Shown here: positions 27,942-36,512 of the stretch, piece by piece
Layout of the letters: each line of letters opens with the position of its first letter
Position numbering within the stretch: position 1 is the first letter of the stretch
Assembly: GCA_030066085.1 (NCBI GenBank)
Contig: JASJCI010000035.1
Span: 1 to 64,000 of the forward strand
Length of the DNA: 64,000 bases
Direction: 5' to 3'
Source of the DNA: Gammaproteobacteria bacterium
GTDB lineage: Bacteria > Pseudomonadota > Gammaproteobacteria > GCA-001735895
Notes under the pieces: model-generated
Database searches by the model: none
What the model saw: the letters and a program-made list of their open reading frames with translations, nothing else
What the model was told of the DNA's origin: nothing
Made by a program: the position numbers and the translations under genes

Positions 27942-28151
27942 GCGTCATTCCGCTTCGGCGGACCGCCGCGCAGGCGGGAATCTTATAACAGCGCCGCCAT
28001 TGCAAGATCCCCGCGTGCGCGGGGATGACGGTTTTGAGGTGGGACGCCTTTGGCTCGATCCGTCATTCCCGTGTAAACGGGAATCTGGTCATGGGGTGTT
28101 GGTCCCTGGGAGATCCCCGCCGCGCCGCGCAGGCATGCGCGGGGATGACGG
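27942..28151. repeat. Cluster of GTCAT(T/C)CCCGC palindromic repeats
   Basis: Two adjacent palindromic elements (27942-28030 and 28060-28151) carry the cores CGTCATTCC and GGGGATGACG. The stretch 28039-28151 has 109 of 113 bases identical to 29562-29674, in the same orientation, on the far side of the GlxA-family gene. The full gap 27766-28357 (592 bp) shows no gene. Confidence 0.85.
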
Positions 28152-28357
28152 CGTTGGGGGCGACAGCAAATGGCCGTTCGCAGATGCCGATAAATCGCTT
28201 GTTGCGTCGACCGGTTGAATCCACAACTGCTTGCGGAAGCTAACGATTTTGTAAGGAGCGTCCGCTCTCGGGTAACGGTCCGACTCCCTGATTCTCTTAA
28301 GCTTCAGTGTTGCGTTTGCGAAGGGGTCCCGGCTTTCACCGGGTTGATCCAGCAGAA

Positions 28358-29365
28358 TTAGTCGATAGTTTCGACCGTTTCGCCGGTGGCTCGCGCCTGC
28401 AGTTTGCGGCGCTCGTCGCGCGGGGGGATGCCGAACAAATCCCGGTAACACTTGCTGAAGTGCGGCGCCGAGATGAAACCGCAGGCCAGCGCGATATCGA
28501 CGATCGACTTGCTGGTCTGCAGCAACAGCAGGCGCGCGCGGTTCAGGCGCAAATTGAGATAGTATCGAGTCGGCACGCAGTTCAGATGCTTCTGGAACAG
28601 GCGCTCGAGCTGGCGCCGCGAAATACCGACGTAGTTGGATAATTCGTCGAGGCTGATCGGTTCCTCGATATTTGCTTCCATCAGGGTCACTGCCTCGGTG
28701 AGCTTCGGCTGGTTGGAGCCGAGCGCGAGATGCAGCGGCACGCGCTGACGGTCCTCTGAACTGCGGATGCGCTCGCACATGAACTGTTCCGAAATGCGGG
28801 TGACGAGTTCATTGCCGTGGCGCTCGTAAATCAGGTTCAGCATCAGGTCCAGCGAAGCCTGCCCGCCGGCGCAGGAGAAGCGATCGCGGTCGACGACGAA
28901 CAGGTCGTCGGTGACCTGCACGTTGGCAAACTCCTCCCGCAGGCTGGCGATGTTTTCCCAGTGAATCGTGCAGCGATAACCGTCCAGCAGCCCGGCACGC
29001 GCTAGCAGGTAACTCGCGGTGCACAGTGCGCCGATTCTGAGGTTGCTGCGCTTGGCCAGGCGTCGCAGCGAGAACTGCAGCTGTTTCGACCAGGCCTTGC
29101 CGATGTCGGAACCGCCGCAGACCAGCAGCAGCGACAGGTCGCCGGCGTTTTCGATACTGCCGTCCGGGGTGATTTCGATGCCATTGCTGGCCTGCACCGG
29201 CAAGCCGTCCGGGGTGTAGATGTGCCAGCGGTACAGCGTCTTGCCGCTCTCGCGGTTGGCCATGCGCAAGGGCTCCAGCGCCGACGAGAAGGCGATCATC
29301 GAAAAGCCCGGAACGAGCAGGAAACCTGCCTGCTCGGGCTTGGCGGCGACTTTGGTTTCGCTCAT
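28358..29365 (-). CDS. GlxA-family AraC regulator (GbdR/CdhR-like) 1
   Basis: The 335-residue protein has an N-terminal DJ-1/PfpI-like domain (about 12-190, with the ALCTASYLLARAGLLDG stretch) and a C-terminal AraC DNA-binding domain (about 225-320, ISLDELSNYVGISRRQLERLF). GbdR and relatives of this type sense glycine betaine, dimethylglycine or carnitine. It lies between the corrinoid operon and the MttB-family gene and is transcribed in the same direction as the latter. The gene is bracketed by near-identical 113-bp direct repeats. Confidence 0.9.
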   Translation of the reverse strand: MSETKVAAKPEQAGFLLVPGFSMIAFSSALEPLRMANRESGKTLYRWHIYTPDGLPVQASNGIEITPDGSIENAGDLSLLLVCGGSDIGKAWSKQLQFSLRRLAKRSNLRIGALCTASYLLARAGLLDGYRCTIHWENIASLREEFANVQVTDDLFVVDRDRFSCAGGQASLDLMLNLIYERHGNELVTRISEQFMCERIRSSEDRQRVPLHLALGSNQPKLTEAVTLMEANIEEPISLDELSNYVGISRRQLERLFQKHLNCVPTRYYLNLRLNRARLLLLQTSKSIVDIALACGFISAPHFSKCYRDLFGIPPRDERRKLQARATGETVETID

Positions 29366-29525
29366 GGGGGCTGATTGTACCGAACTGGCGACCTTTTTCG
29401 ATCGGGTTGCATCAAGGGGGCGCCATGCCGGGCGCTTACCAGGCCCGGCGCGCGGATGTTTTCTCGCCGGGACGCAAGGAGTTTAGATGGTTTTTCGAGA
29501 TTGAAGGTAATTGCCGAAGGCTCAT

Positions 29526-29674
29526 CTTCATCCCCGCTTGCGCGGGGTTGGCGGATTTGGAGTGGGACGCCTTTGGCTCGATCCGTCATTCCCGTGTAAA
29601 CGGGAATCTGGTCATGGGGTGTTGGTCCTTTGGAGATCCCCGCCGCGCCGCGCAGGCTTGCGCGGGGATAACGG
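29526..29674. repeat. Palindromic repeats, second copy of the 113-bp direct repeat
   Basis: A short GATGA-type hairpin (about 29526-29550) is followed by 29562-29674, which matches 28039-28151 at 109 of 113 positions. It lies in the 343-bp gap 29366-29708 between the GlxA gene and the end of the MttB-family gene. No gene is seen in the gap. Confidence 0.85.
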
Positions 29675-29708
29675 GTTTGGAGTGACGCGCCTGCGGCGCG
29701 CAGATTTT

Positions 29709-31277
29709 TTATACCATCGAGTCGGGCATCGAGTCCTTGCGCTGGCGGATGAAAGCCAGCAGGGCTTCGTCGACCGCGGGGTCCAGCGGCGGTGCCTCGT
29801 ACTCGTTGAGCAACTTCTTGAAGCGGGCGTTGCAGCGCTGCGCGTGATCCAGGCTGCCCTCCGATTCCCACTGCTCGAAGCTGTTGTTGTCGGTAATCGG
29901 CGACAGGTAAAACGCGTCCTTGAAGTTGTTCTGCGTATGCGTGCAACCGAGGAAATGTACGCCGGGTCCGACTTCACGAATCGCGTCCATGGCCTGGCCG
30001 TTCTCCGACAGGTCGACGCCGCGCATGAAGACCTCCATCATTGCCGCCTGGTCGGCGTCCATGATGAATTTCTCGTACCCCATCGCGAGCCCGCCTTCCA
30101 TCCAGCCGGCGGTATGCAGCACGAAGTTGACCCCGGCCATGACCGCCGGCAACAGGGTGGCAGACGCTTCGTAAGCCGCCTGTGCGTCGGGCAGCTTGGA
30201 TCCGCACAGGCCGCCGCCGGAGCGAAACGGTACACCCAGTCGGCGTGCCAGTGCGGCCATGGTATAGAGCACCAGCGCCGGCTCCGGCGTGCCGAAGGTC
30301 GGTGCCCCCGACTGCATCGACATCGAGCTGGCGAAGCTGCCGAAAATCACCGGCGCGCCCGGATTGACCAGCTGCACGAAAGTCATGCCGGCCAGCGCCT
30401 CGGCCAGCGATTGCGCCGCGGTCCCGGCGACGGTCACCGGCGACATCGCGCCGGCGAGGATGAACGGCGTGATGATGGTGGCCTGGTTGTGCTCGGCATA
30501 CACCTTGGCGGCACCCAGCATGGTGTCGTCGAAGGTCATCGGCGAGTTGGCGTTGATCAGGCTGGTGGCGTAAGTGCGCGGCCGTCCGGTTTCGCTGTCG
30601 ATGAAGTCGTCGCCGGCGATGATCTTGATCATCTCGATCGTGTCGAGCGCGCGTTCGGGTGCGGTTACCGAGCCCATGAAAGCCTTGTCGGAGTACTTGA
30701 TATGCGAATACACCATGTCGAGATGGCGCTTGTTGACCGGGATATCGACCGGTTCGCAAATGGTACCGCCGGAGTGGTGCAGGCTCGGCGACGCGTAGGC
30801 CAGCTTGACGAAGTTCTGGAAATCCTCGATGGTCGCGTAGCGCCGGCCCTTGTCGAGATCGAACACGAACGGGCTGCCGTAGGCCGGAACGAAAACCGTG
30901 TGATCGCCACCGATGCGGACGCTGCGCGCCGGGTTGCGCGCGTGCTGGGTGTATTCCGCGGGTGCCGATTGCTGCACGATTTCGCGGCACATGCCGCGCG
31001 CAAAGCGCACGGTGACGCCGTCGACCTCGGCGCCGCCGGCACGCAGGATATCGAGCGCTTCCGGCATGTCGCGGAACTCGATACCGACTTCCTCGAGGAT
31101 GGTGTCGGCGTTGTGCTCGATGGTTGCCAGGCCTTCCTCGTCCACGACCTCGAAACGCGGGATCTTGCGCGTAATGTAAGGCGCGCGGGCTGGCGCCGCG
31201 GCTCCTGCCGCTGCGCGTCGTGCATCGCGTCCACCGCGGCCGCGGCGGCCACGACCTGCTCGGGTATTGTCGCTCAT
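29709..31277 (-). CDS. MttB-superfamily (trimethylamine/glycine betaine) methyltransferase, non-pyrrolysine
   Basis: The 522-residue protein is a barrel methyltransferase of the MttB superfamily, which moves a methyl group from a methylated amine to a corrinoid protein. The frame has no internal amber codon, so it is the non-pyrrolysine (MtgB-like) branch. Visible family parts include LHHSGGTICEP near the first third, NANSPMTFDD, and HTAGWMEGGLAMGYEKFIMD. The N-terminus has an extra Gly/Arg tail (residues 5-31, nine Arg). It is divergent from the second GlxA regulator. Glycine betaine as substrate fits the context but dimethylglycine, carnitine or proline betaine are equally possible. Confidence 0.92.
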   Translation of the reverse strand: MSDNTRAGRGRRGRGGRDARRAAAGAAAPARAPYITRKIPRFEVVDEEGLATIEHNADTILEEVGIEFRDMPEALDILRAGGAEVDGVTVRFARGMCREIVQQSAPAEYTQHARNPARSVRIGGDHTVFVPAYGSPFVFDLDKGRRYATIEDFQNFVKLAYASPSLHHSGGTICEPVDIPVNKRHLDMVYSHIKYSDKAFMGSVTAPERALDTIEMIKIIAGDDFIDSETGRPRTYATSLINANSPMTFDDTMLGAAKVYAEHNQATIITPFILAGAMSPVTVAGTAAQSLAEALAGMTFVQLVNPGAPVIFGSFASSMSMQSGAPTFGTPEPALVLYTMAALARRLGVPFRSGGGLCGSKLPDAQAAYEASATLLPAVMAGVNFVLHTAGWMEGGLAMGYEKFIMDADQAAMMEVFMRGVDLSENGQAMDAIREVGPGVHFLGCTHTQNNFKDAFYLSPITDNNSFEQWESEGSLDHAQRCNARFKKLLNEYEAPPLDPAVDEALLAFIRQRKDSMPDSMV

Positions 31278-31434
31278 CGATAACTCCGGGTTGTCGTGAT
31301 CGATCGAAGTAGGTCAACCGCCAGAGTATCCGGCCTGCCCGCGGATCGGGCTGACCTGTGGGCGACCCTGAACTATGCGCCAGCGTCATCCGCTAATGCC
31401 CGGCGCGGTTGTTGTACCGGATAAATGGTTTAAA

Positions 31435-32433
31435 ATGAAAAGCTTAGGAAATTCCGGGAGTGACGTCATCGAGGCCGAGAGCGAATCCATCGGCATCCTG
31501 TTGATCGAGGGTTACCCGATTATTCCGTTCAGCTGCGTGGTCGATTCGCTACGCACCGCCAATCGGTTATCGGGGCAAGCTCTCTATCGCTGGGAGTATT
31601 ATGCGCCCGACGAGCAGCCGGTCAGCGCCAGCTGCGGAATCACCGTGCCGACCCGGCCACTGGCCGCGGCAAGCGATCTCGAAACCCTGGTCATCGTCGC
31701 GCCCAACACGGCGCAGCACTTCGACGATGCCAGTACCCTTAAACAGCTCAGGACCCTGGATCGGCAGGGCGTAAACCTCGGCTCCGCCAGTTCGGGCAGC
31801 TTCATCCTGGCGCGCGCGGGTTTGCTCGACGAGGTCCGCTGCACCATTCACTGGGAGAACATCCCGGTGTTCCGCGAACTTTACCCGCAGGTCGACGTGG
31901 CCTTCACGCTGTACGAAATCGCTGACCGGCGCTGCACCTGTTCGGGCGGCACCGCGGCGCTCGACATGATGCTCAAGCTGATCGAAAACCGGCACGGCCG
32001 CGACCTGGCGCTGCAGGTATCGCAGCAGTTTCATCACGACCGCATCCGCAGCGAGGTCGATTCGCAGCAAATGGCCGATCGCATCGACCTGGCAATGAAT
32101 GCGCCGCGCCTGATCGACGTGATCAACCTGATGGAAAACAATATCGAGGCGCCGCTGCCGCTGCCGGCCATCGCCGAGAAGTGTGGCCTGTCGTTACGCC
32201 AGATCGAGCGCCTGTTTCACAAGTACCGGGACATGACGCCGAGCCAGTACTACCTGTCGCTGCGCCTGAAGCACGCCAAGCAGCTCTTGCTCAACACCAA
32301 TCGCAGCGTGATCGATATCTCGATCGCAACCGGTTTCGAAACCCAGTCCTACTTCACCGCCTGTTACCGCAAGCATTTCGGTTCGTCGCCGCGCAACCAT
32401 CGTTCGCAGGTGGCAACCGGCAACAAGGGCTGA
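31435..32433 (+). CDS. GlxA-family AraC regulator (GbdR/CdhR-like) 2
   Basis: This protein of about 332 residues has the DJ-1/PfpI-like domain (SIGILLIEGYPIIPFS at the start, SASSGSFILARAGLLDEV in the middle) and an AraC domain (CGLSLRQIERLFHKYRDMTPSQYYLSLRLKHA). I prefer the ATG at 31435, just before the conserved part; ATG codons at 31375 and 31396 would add up to 20 residues. It is divergent from the MttB-family gene and the likely regulator of it. It is clearly a paralogue of the GlxA gene at 28358. Confidence 0.88.
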   Translation: MKSLGNSGSDVIEAESESIGILLIEGYPIIPFSCVVDSLRTANRLSGQALYRWEYYAPDEQPVSASCGITVPTRPLAAASDLETLVIVAPNTAQHFDDASTLKQLRTLDRQGVNLGSASSGSFILARAGLLDEVRCTIHWENIPVFRELYPQVDVAFTLYEIADRRCTCSGGTAALDMMLKLIENRHGRDLALQVSQQFHHDRIRSEVDSQQMADRIDLAMNAPRLIDVINLMENNIEAPLPLPAIAEKCGLSLRQIERLFHKYRDMTPSQYYLSLRLKHAKQLLLNTNRSVIDISIATGFETQSYFTACYRKHFGSSPRNHRSQVATGNKG

Positions 32434-32464
32434 GGGCACGGCCGACCGGGCTGTCGGGCCGGCG

Positions 32465-33379
32465 CTAGCCGAGCTTGCCGAAACCTCGCAGCGCGGACGC
32501 GCGGCCGATGAGTTCACGAAACTGCCGGTTGTCGTTGCGCTTGATCTCGGTGGCTTCGGTCAGCGCCGCCTGGAACTCTTCCGACTTGAGGATGGATACG
32601 TAGCGCTCGACGACATCGCCGGTCGGCGCGTAGGGCGGCTCGCAGGCGTGACGGTATTCCTGCGTCGCCACGCCGGTAATCTCGCTCGGCCCCGGGGTCG
32701 TGTCACACAGGTCGAACGCCATGTGCATGCTGTAGTTGCCGCTGGTCCTGCAGCGATGCGGTACGCCTGCGCGCACGTACAGGGCATCGCCGGGTTTGAG
32801 GTCGAACTCCTGCTGTACCGGGCCGAGCTGCGCGTCGCTCTGGTTCTCGATGTCGGCATAGCGACGCTGTTGCGGGGCGAACAATTGCCAGGTCTTGCGC
32901 CCGCCGAGCTGTACCACGAGTACGTCGTCGGCGTCGCAGTGGCCCGAGTAGGCTTCGTTATGCGGCTGTGAAAAGAACACCACGCTGTTACACAGCGCGC
33001 AGGGCAGGGAATCGTCGAGACGCGCGACGAAGCTGTTGATGCCCGGATCGAGAATATCGATGCCTTCGAGGACCACCGCGGCACCGGCCTTGATAGCGCT
33101 GTTCAGGCCCTCCTTGTCGATAAAGTCGAGCTGTCGGCGCTGCACGGTCTTGTAGAAGCTGGCTTTCTCCAGCTCGATACGCTTGCCCTTCAGGATGACG
33201 TGCAGCCACTCCGTGCGCAGCAGGGGATTATTGAGGTGACGATGCAGGTCCTGCAGGGTGAAAAACGACGGGTTCGAGATTGCGCCGCTGGCGAAGCCGT
33301 AAACCTCGGGCAGATCCTGCCGCTGGCGATGATAAAAATCGAGCAGTGCCTGCAGGTCCTTGTGGAGTTTCTGTTTCAT
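32465..33379 (-). CDS. JmjC/cupin-like 2-oxoglutarate oxygenase family protein
   Basis: The 304-residue protein has a double-stranded beta-helix centre with HCDADDV (the HxD iron pair) and a distal VPHRC histidine, the iron triad of JmjC/cupin-4 oxygenases such as ribosomal oxygenases RoxA/YcfD. The target is unknown. It sits 13 bp downstream of the start-proximal GMC gene direction break, on the same strand as the GMC gene that precedes it, so co-expression is not excluded. Confidence 0.78.
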   Translation of the reverse strand: MKQKLHKDLQALLDFYHRQRQDLPEVYGFASGAISNPSFFTLQDLHRHLNNPLLRTEWLHVILKGKRIELEKASFYKTVQRRQLDFIDKEGLNSAIKAGAAVVLEGIDILDPGINSFVARLDDSLPCALCNSVVFFSQPHNEAYSGHCDADDVLVVQLGGRKTWQLFAPQQRRYADIENQSDAQLGPVQQEFDLKPGDALYVRAGVPHRCRTSGNYSMHMAFDLCDTTPGPSEITGVATQEYRHACEPPYAPTGDVVERYVSILKSEEFQAALTEATEIKRNDNRQFRELIGRASALRGFGKLG

Positions 33380-33392
33380 CGGAGTCTCGTCG

Positions 33393-35060
33393 CTAGTTCG
33401 GTTCGGTTACAACAGGCCGGGAATCCTGGTTGGCGAAATGGAATCTTGCGAACCGCGGTGCACGGGTCTCGTTCCCCAGGATCAGGTCCGCCGCGCGCGC
33501 CGCGATCATCTGTGTCGGTGCATTGAGGTTACCGCTGACGATAGATGGCATGACCGACGCATCGACCACCCGCAAACCCTCGAGACCGTGCACGCGCAGT
33601 TCGCCATCAACTACCGCGTCGTCGCCATTACCCATGCGGCAGCTGCCGCTGGGATGATAATCGGTCGAGGCGGTGGCGCGGATCCAGGCCTCGATATCGC
33701 CGCGGCTGTTGACCTCCGGCGCGGGATCGACGCGCGCGCCGCGAAACGGATCGAAGGAACGCTGGTTGACGACTTCCTGGATACGGTCGAAGCCGTCGAG
33801 CATTTCGTCCAGGTCGCGCGTATCGCTCAGGTATTCGAAAAAAGCGGCGGGGCGCGCGGCCGGGTCGGCCGACAGCAGCTCGATCCTGCCCCGACTGAAG
33901 GGCCGCAGCTGGTCGACCTGCAGGGTAAAGGCCTGCGACATGGTCAGTTTGCGGCCCTCGAACTTTGCCGAAATCGGCGCGAAGTGATACTGCAGGTTGG
34001 GATACTCGATCGAATCGTCGCTGAACACGAGGCCGCCGGCCTCCCAGATGTTGGACGCGGCAAATCCCTTGTTGGTCGCGATCCAGCGCAGGCCGATCTT
34101 GAGCTTGTTCCAGGGACGCACGGACTCGTGGTAGGTGATCGGCCGGGTGCATTGCCAGGTACAGTGAATTTTCAGGTGGTCCTGCAGGTTGCGCCCGACG
34201 CCGGGCATTGCCTGCACGCTGGCGATATCGTGCCGGCGTAATTCCGCGGCCGGCCCGATGCCCGACAGCATCAGGATTTGCGGTGTCTTGATCGCACCGC
34301 AGGCGACGATGACTTCACGACTGGCGCGGGCTTGCCGCTGTCGTCCCCGGTGCCGATAGCGGACGCCGCGGGCGCGTTTGCCATCAAAATCGATACGTTC
34401 CACCAGCGCACCGGTGAGCAGGCGCAGGTTGGGGCGTCCGAGCGCGGGTCGCAGGTGGGCGACAGCGGCACTGCAGCGCCGGCCATTGCTGGTAGTGCTG
34501 TCGAGTCGTGCCAGGCCCTCGGGTTTATAGCCGTTGAGGTCGTCCGACACACCCTGCCCGGATGTTTCGCCCGCCTCGAGAAACGCGTCGAACAGCGGAT
34601 TTTCGAGTTTGGCGCGCGATACGCCGAGTGGACCGCTGCCGCCGCGCCATTCGTTCTCGCCGCGCTCGGAGGTTTCGCCGGCGCGGAAGTAGGGCAGGCA
34701 GTGGGCATAATCCCAGCCGTCGAGACCGTGTTCGCTGGCCCAGCGGTCGTAGTCGCGCGGATGCCCGCGCATGTAGACCATGGCATTGATCGAAGAAGAG
34801 CCGCCGAGCACGCGTCCTCGCGGCAGCTCGACGTTGCGCGCATCGAGCGCGGCCTCGTCCTCGCTCTCGTAGTTCCAGTTGATCGAGGGATCCTTGTACA
34901 CGCTGGATACACCTGCCGGGATATGGATCATCAGCTTGTTGTCCATCGGCCCGGCCTCGAGCACCAGCACCCGGTGTTCGCCGCTTTCGCTGAGCCGGTT
35001 GGCCAGCACGCAGCCGGCCGATCCCGCGCCCAGAATGATGTAATCGAATTCCTGTACCAT
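33393..35060 (-). CDS. GMC-family oxidoreductase (choline-dehydrogenase-like) 1
   Basis: The 555-residue FAD enzyme starts with the dinucleotide fold [17 protein letters not shown] and has the GMC signature GGSSSINAMVYMRG and the C-terminal DYHPSGSCRMG region with the catalytic His. Choline dehydrogenase BetA and related alcohol oxidases share these. The ATG at 35060 gives the usual BetA length. A second copy lies at 38969. No betaine aldehyde dehydrogenase is in the window, so choline is only one candidate. Confidence 0.88.
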   Translation of the reverse strand: MVQEFDYIILGAGSAGCVLANRLSESGEHRVLVLEAGPMDNKLMIHIPAGVSSVYKDPSINWNYESEDEAALDARNVELPRGRVLGGSSSINAMVYMRGHPRDYDRWASEHGLDGWDYAHCLPYFRAGETSERGENEWRGGSGPLGVSRAKLENPLFDAFLEAGETSGQGVSDDLNGYKPEGLARLDSTTSNGRRCSAAVAHLRPALGRPNLRLLTGALVERIDFDGKRARGVRYRHRGRQRQARASREVIVACGAIKTPQILMLSGIGPAAELRRHDIASVQAMPGVGRNLQDHLKIHCTWQCTRPITYHESVRPWNKLKIGLRWIATNKGFAASNIWEAGGLVFSDDSIEYPNLQYHFAPISAKFEGRKLTMSQAFTLQVDQLRPFSRGRIELLSADPAARPAAFFEYLSDTRDLDEMLDGFDRIQEVVNQRSFDPFRGARVDPAPEVNSRGDIEAWIRATASTDYHPSGSCRMGNGDDAVVDGELRVHGLEGLRVVDASVMPSIVSGNLNAPTQMIAARAADLILGNETRAPRFARFHFANQDSRPVVTEPN

Positions 35061-35162
35061 GGGCGCAGGATCGCAACCCTCGTCTCCCGGGTCAATCCTT
35101 GGATGGCCAAACCCGGGGCTATCGCCTATGATCGCGTCCTCGGGGAGCAAGGGCGGACGTTT

Positions 35163-36314
35163 ATGAGCGAAATTTACGACTTCGACCGCGAGATCGAACG
35201 GCGTGATACCAACAGCGCCAAGTGGGAGAAGTACCGCGGGCGCGACATCCTGCCGATGTGGGTCGCGGACAGCGACTTTGCCGTCGCGCCGCCGATCGTC
35301 GAGGCCATGCACCGGCGCGTCGACCATCCCGTGTACGGTTACGCGCACACCGCGAAGCCGCTGCAGGAATTGATTGCCGCGCGCATGCAGCGCCTCTACG
35401 ACTGGCAGGTTTCACCGGACTGGGTGGTGATGCTGCCCGGTATCGTGGGCGCGCTGCATCTCGCCTGCCGCGCCACCGGCCGTGCGGGTGAAGGCGCTTA
35501 CGTACCGCAGGTGATTTATCCGCCGTTTGCCAGGGCCCCGTCGTTTCACGGCATGCACAACCTGACGATGCCGATGACCTGGCGCGACGAGCGCCTGCTA
35601 CTCGATCTCGACTGGCTCGAGCGCCAGCCGGCGAAACCCGGCCAGATCCTGCTGTTCTGTAACCCGCAAAATCCCGGCGGCACCTGTTATCGCCGTGACG
35701 AACTCGAGCGTCTCGTCGCGCTGGTCGAGGACAAGCAGTGGATCCTGTGTTCCGACGAAGTACACTGCGACCTGGTGCTCGAGGCCGGCCTGCAACACAT
35801 TCCGGTCGCTTCCCTCGGGTCCGGCATCGAGCAGCGCAGCATCACGCTGATGGCGCCGAGTAAAACCTTCAATCTCGCCGGTCTTGGCTGCGCCTTTGCC
35901 ATCGTGCCGGAGCCGAAACTGCGCAAGGCCATGACGACCAATCCCTTTATCGTGCCGCATGTCAACGTCATCGGCCTGGCCGCGGCGGAAGCCGCTTACC
36001 GCCACTGCGACGAATGGAATCGCCAGCAGTGTATTTACCTGGCCGCCAACCGCGATCTGCTGCGCGAGCGTATCAACCGCCTGCCGGGCCTCAAACTCGG
36101 GCCGGTAGAGGCGACCTACCTCGCCTGGATCGACGTGTCGGCACTGGGCCTCGACGATCCTCCGGCGTTTTTCGAGGCTGCCGGCATCGGCATGTCACCA
36201 GGCAAGGACTTCGGTGATTCAGGCTACATGCGGCTCAATTTTGCCTGTCCGCGCAGTCGCCTGGAGCTCGCTATCGAGCGCATCGAGCGCGCGGTCGAAG
36301 CCCACCAGAACTAG
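35163..36314 (+). CDS. MalY/PatB-type PLP enzyme (cystathionine beta-lyase-like)
   Basis: This 383-residue fold-type I enzyme has the N-terminal WVADSDFAVAPPIVEAM, a CNPQNPGGTCY segment and the PLP lysine in APSKTFNLAG. MalY/PatB members cleave C-S bonds of cystathionine or related thioethers; some are aminotransferases. It is divergent from the GMC gene across 102 bp. The link to the methylated-amine genes is positional only; release of homocysteine or a sulfur compound is conceivable. Confidence 0.87.
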   Translation: MSEIYDFDREIERRDTNSAKWEKYRGRDILPMWVADSDFAVAPPIVEAMHRRVDHPVYGYAHTAKPLQELIAARMQRLYDWQVSPDWVVMLPGIVGALHLACRATGRAGEGAYVPQVIYPPFARAPSFHGMHNLTMPMTWRDERLLLDLDWLERQPAKPGQILLFCNPQNPGGTCYRRDELERLVALVEDKQWILCSDEVHCDLVLEAGLQHIPVASLGSGIEQRSITLMAPSKTFNLAGLGCAFAIVPEPKLRKAMTTNPFIVPHVNVIGLAAAEAAYRHCDEWNRQQCIYLAANRDLLRERINRLPGLKLGPVEATYLAWIDVSALGLDDPPAFFEAAGIGMSPGKDFGDSGYMRLNFACPRSRLELAIERIERAVEAHQN

Positions 36315-36512
36315 CGGCAGGCGCGATTTTCGGCGTTTTCGGGCGCTTTTACCGGGCTTTTCCCGGCCCGAACACGATGTCGTTATTGTCCCGGCTTTGG
36401 TCGTTCTAGCGCCGCGCGTCGAAATCGATTCGTCTATGCTTGTGTCCTGAGCAACAGCCCGCCACGGCTGGCGGATTTCTATTAGCAACTCGCAGACACA
36501 GCAGGTATCGAC

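Noticed and set aside
25534-28005. An 823-codon open frame on the minus strand opposite RACo and the methyl-THF methyltransferase genes
   Set aside because: It is antisense to two well-recognised proteins, rich in Arg, Gln, His and Asp, and has no family signature. High GC content keeps such shadow frames open.
29709-31277. Pyrrolysine use in the MttB-family enzyme
   Set aside because: The frame is open for 522 codons without an internal amber codon and no pyl genes are present.
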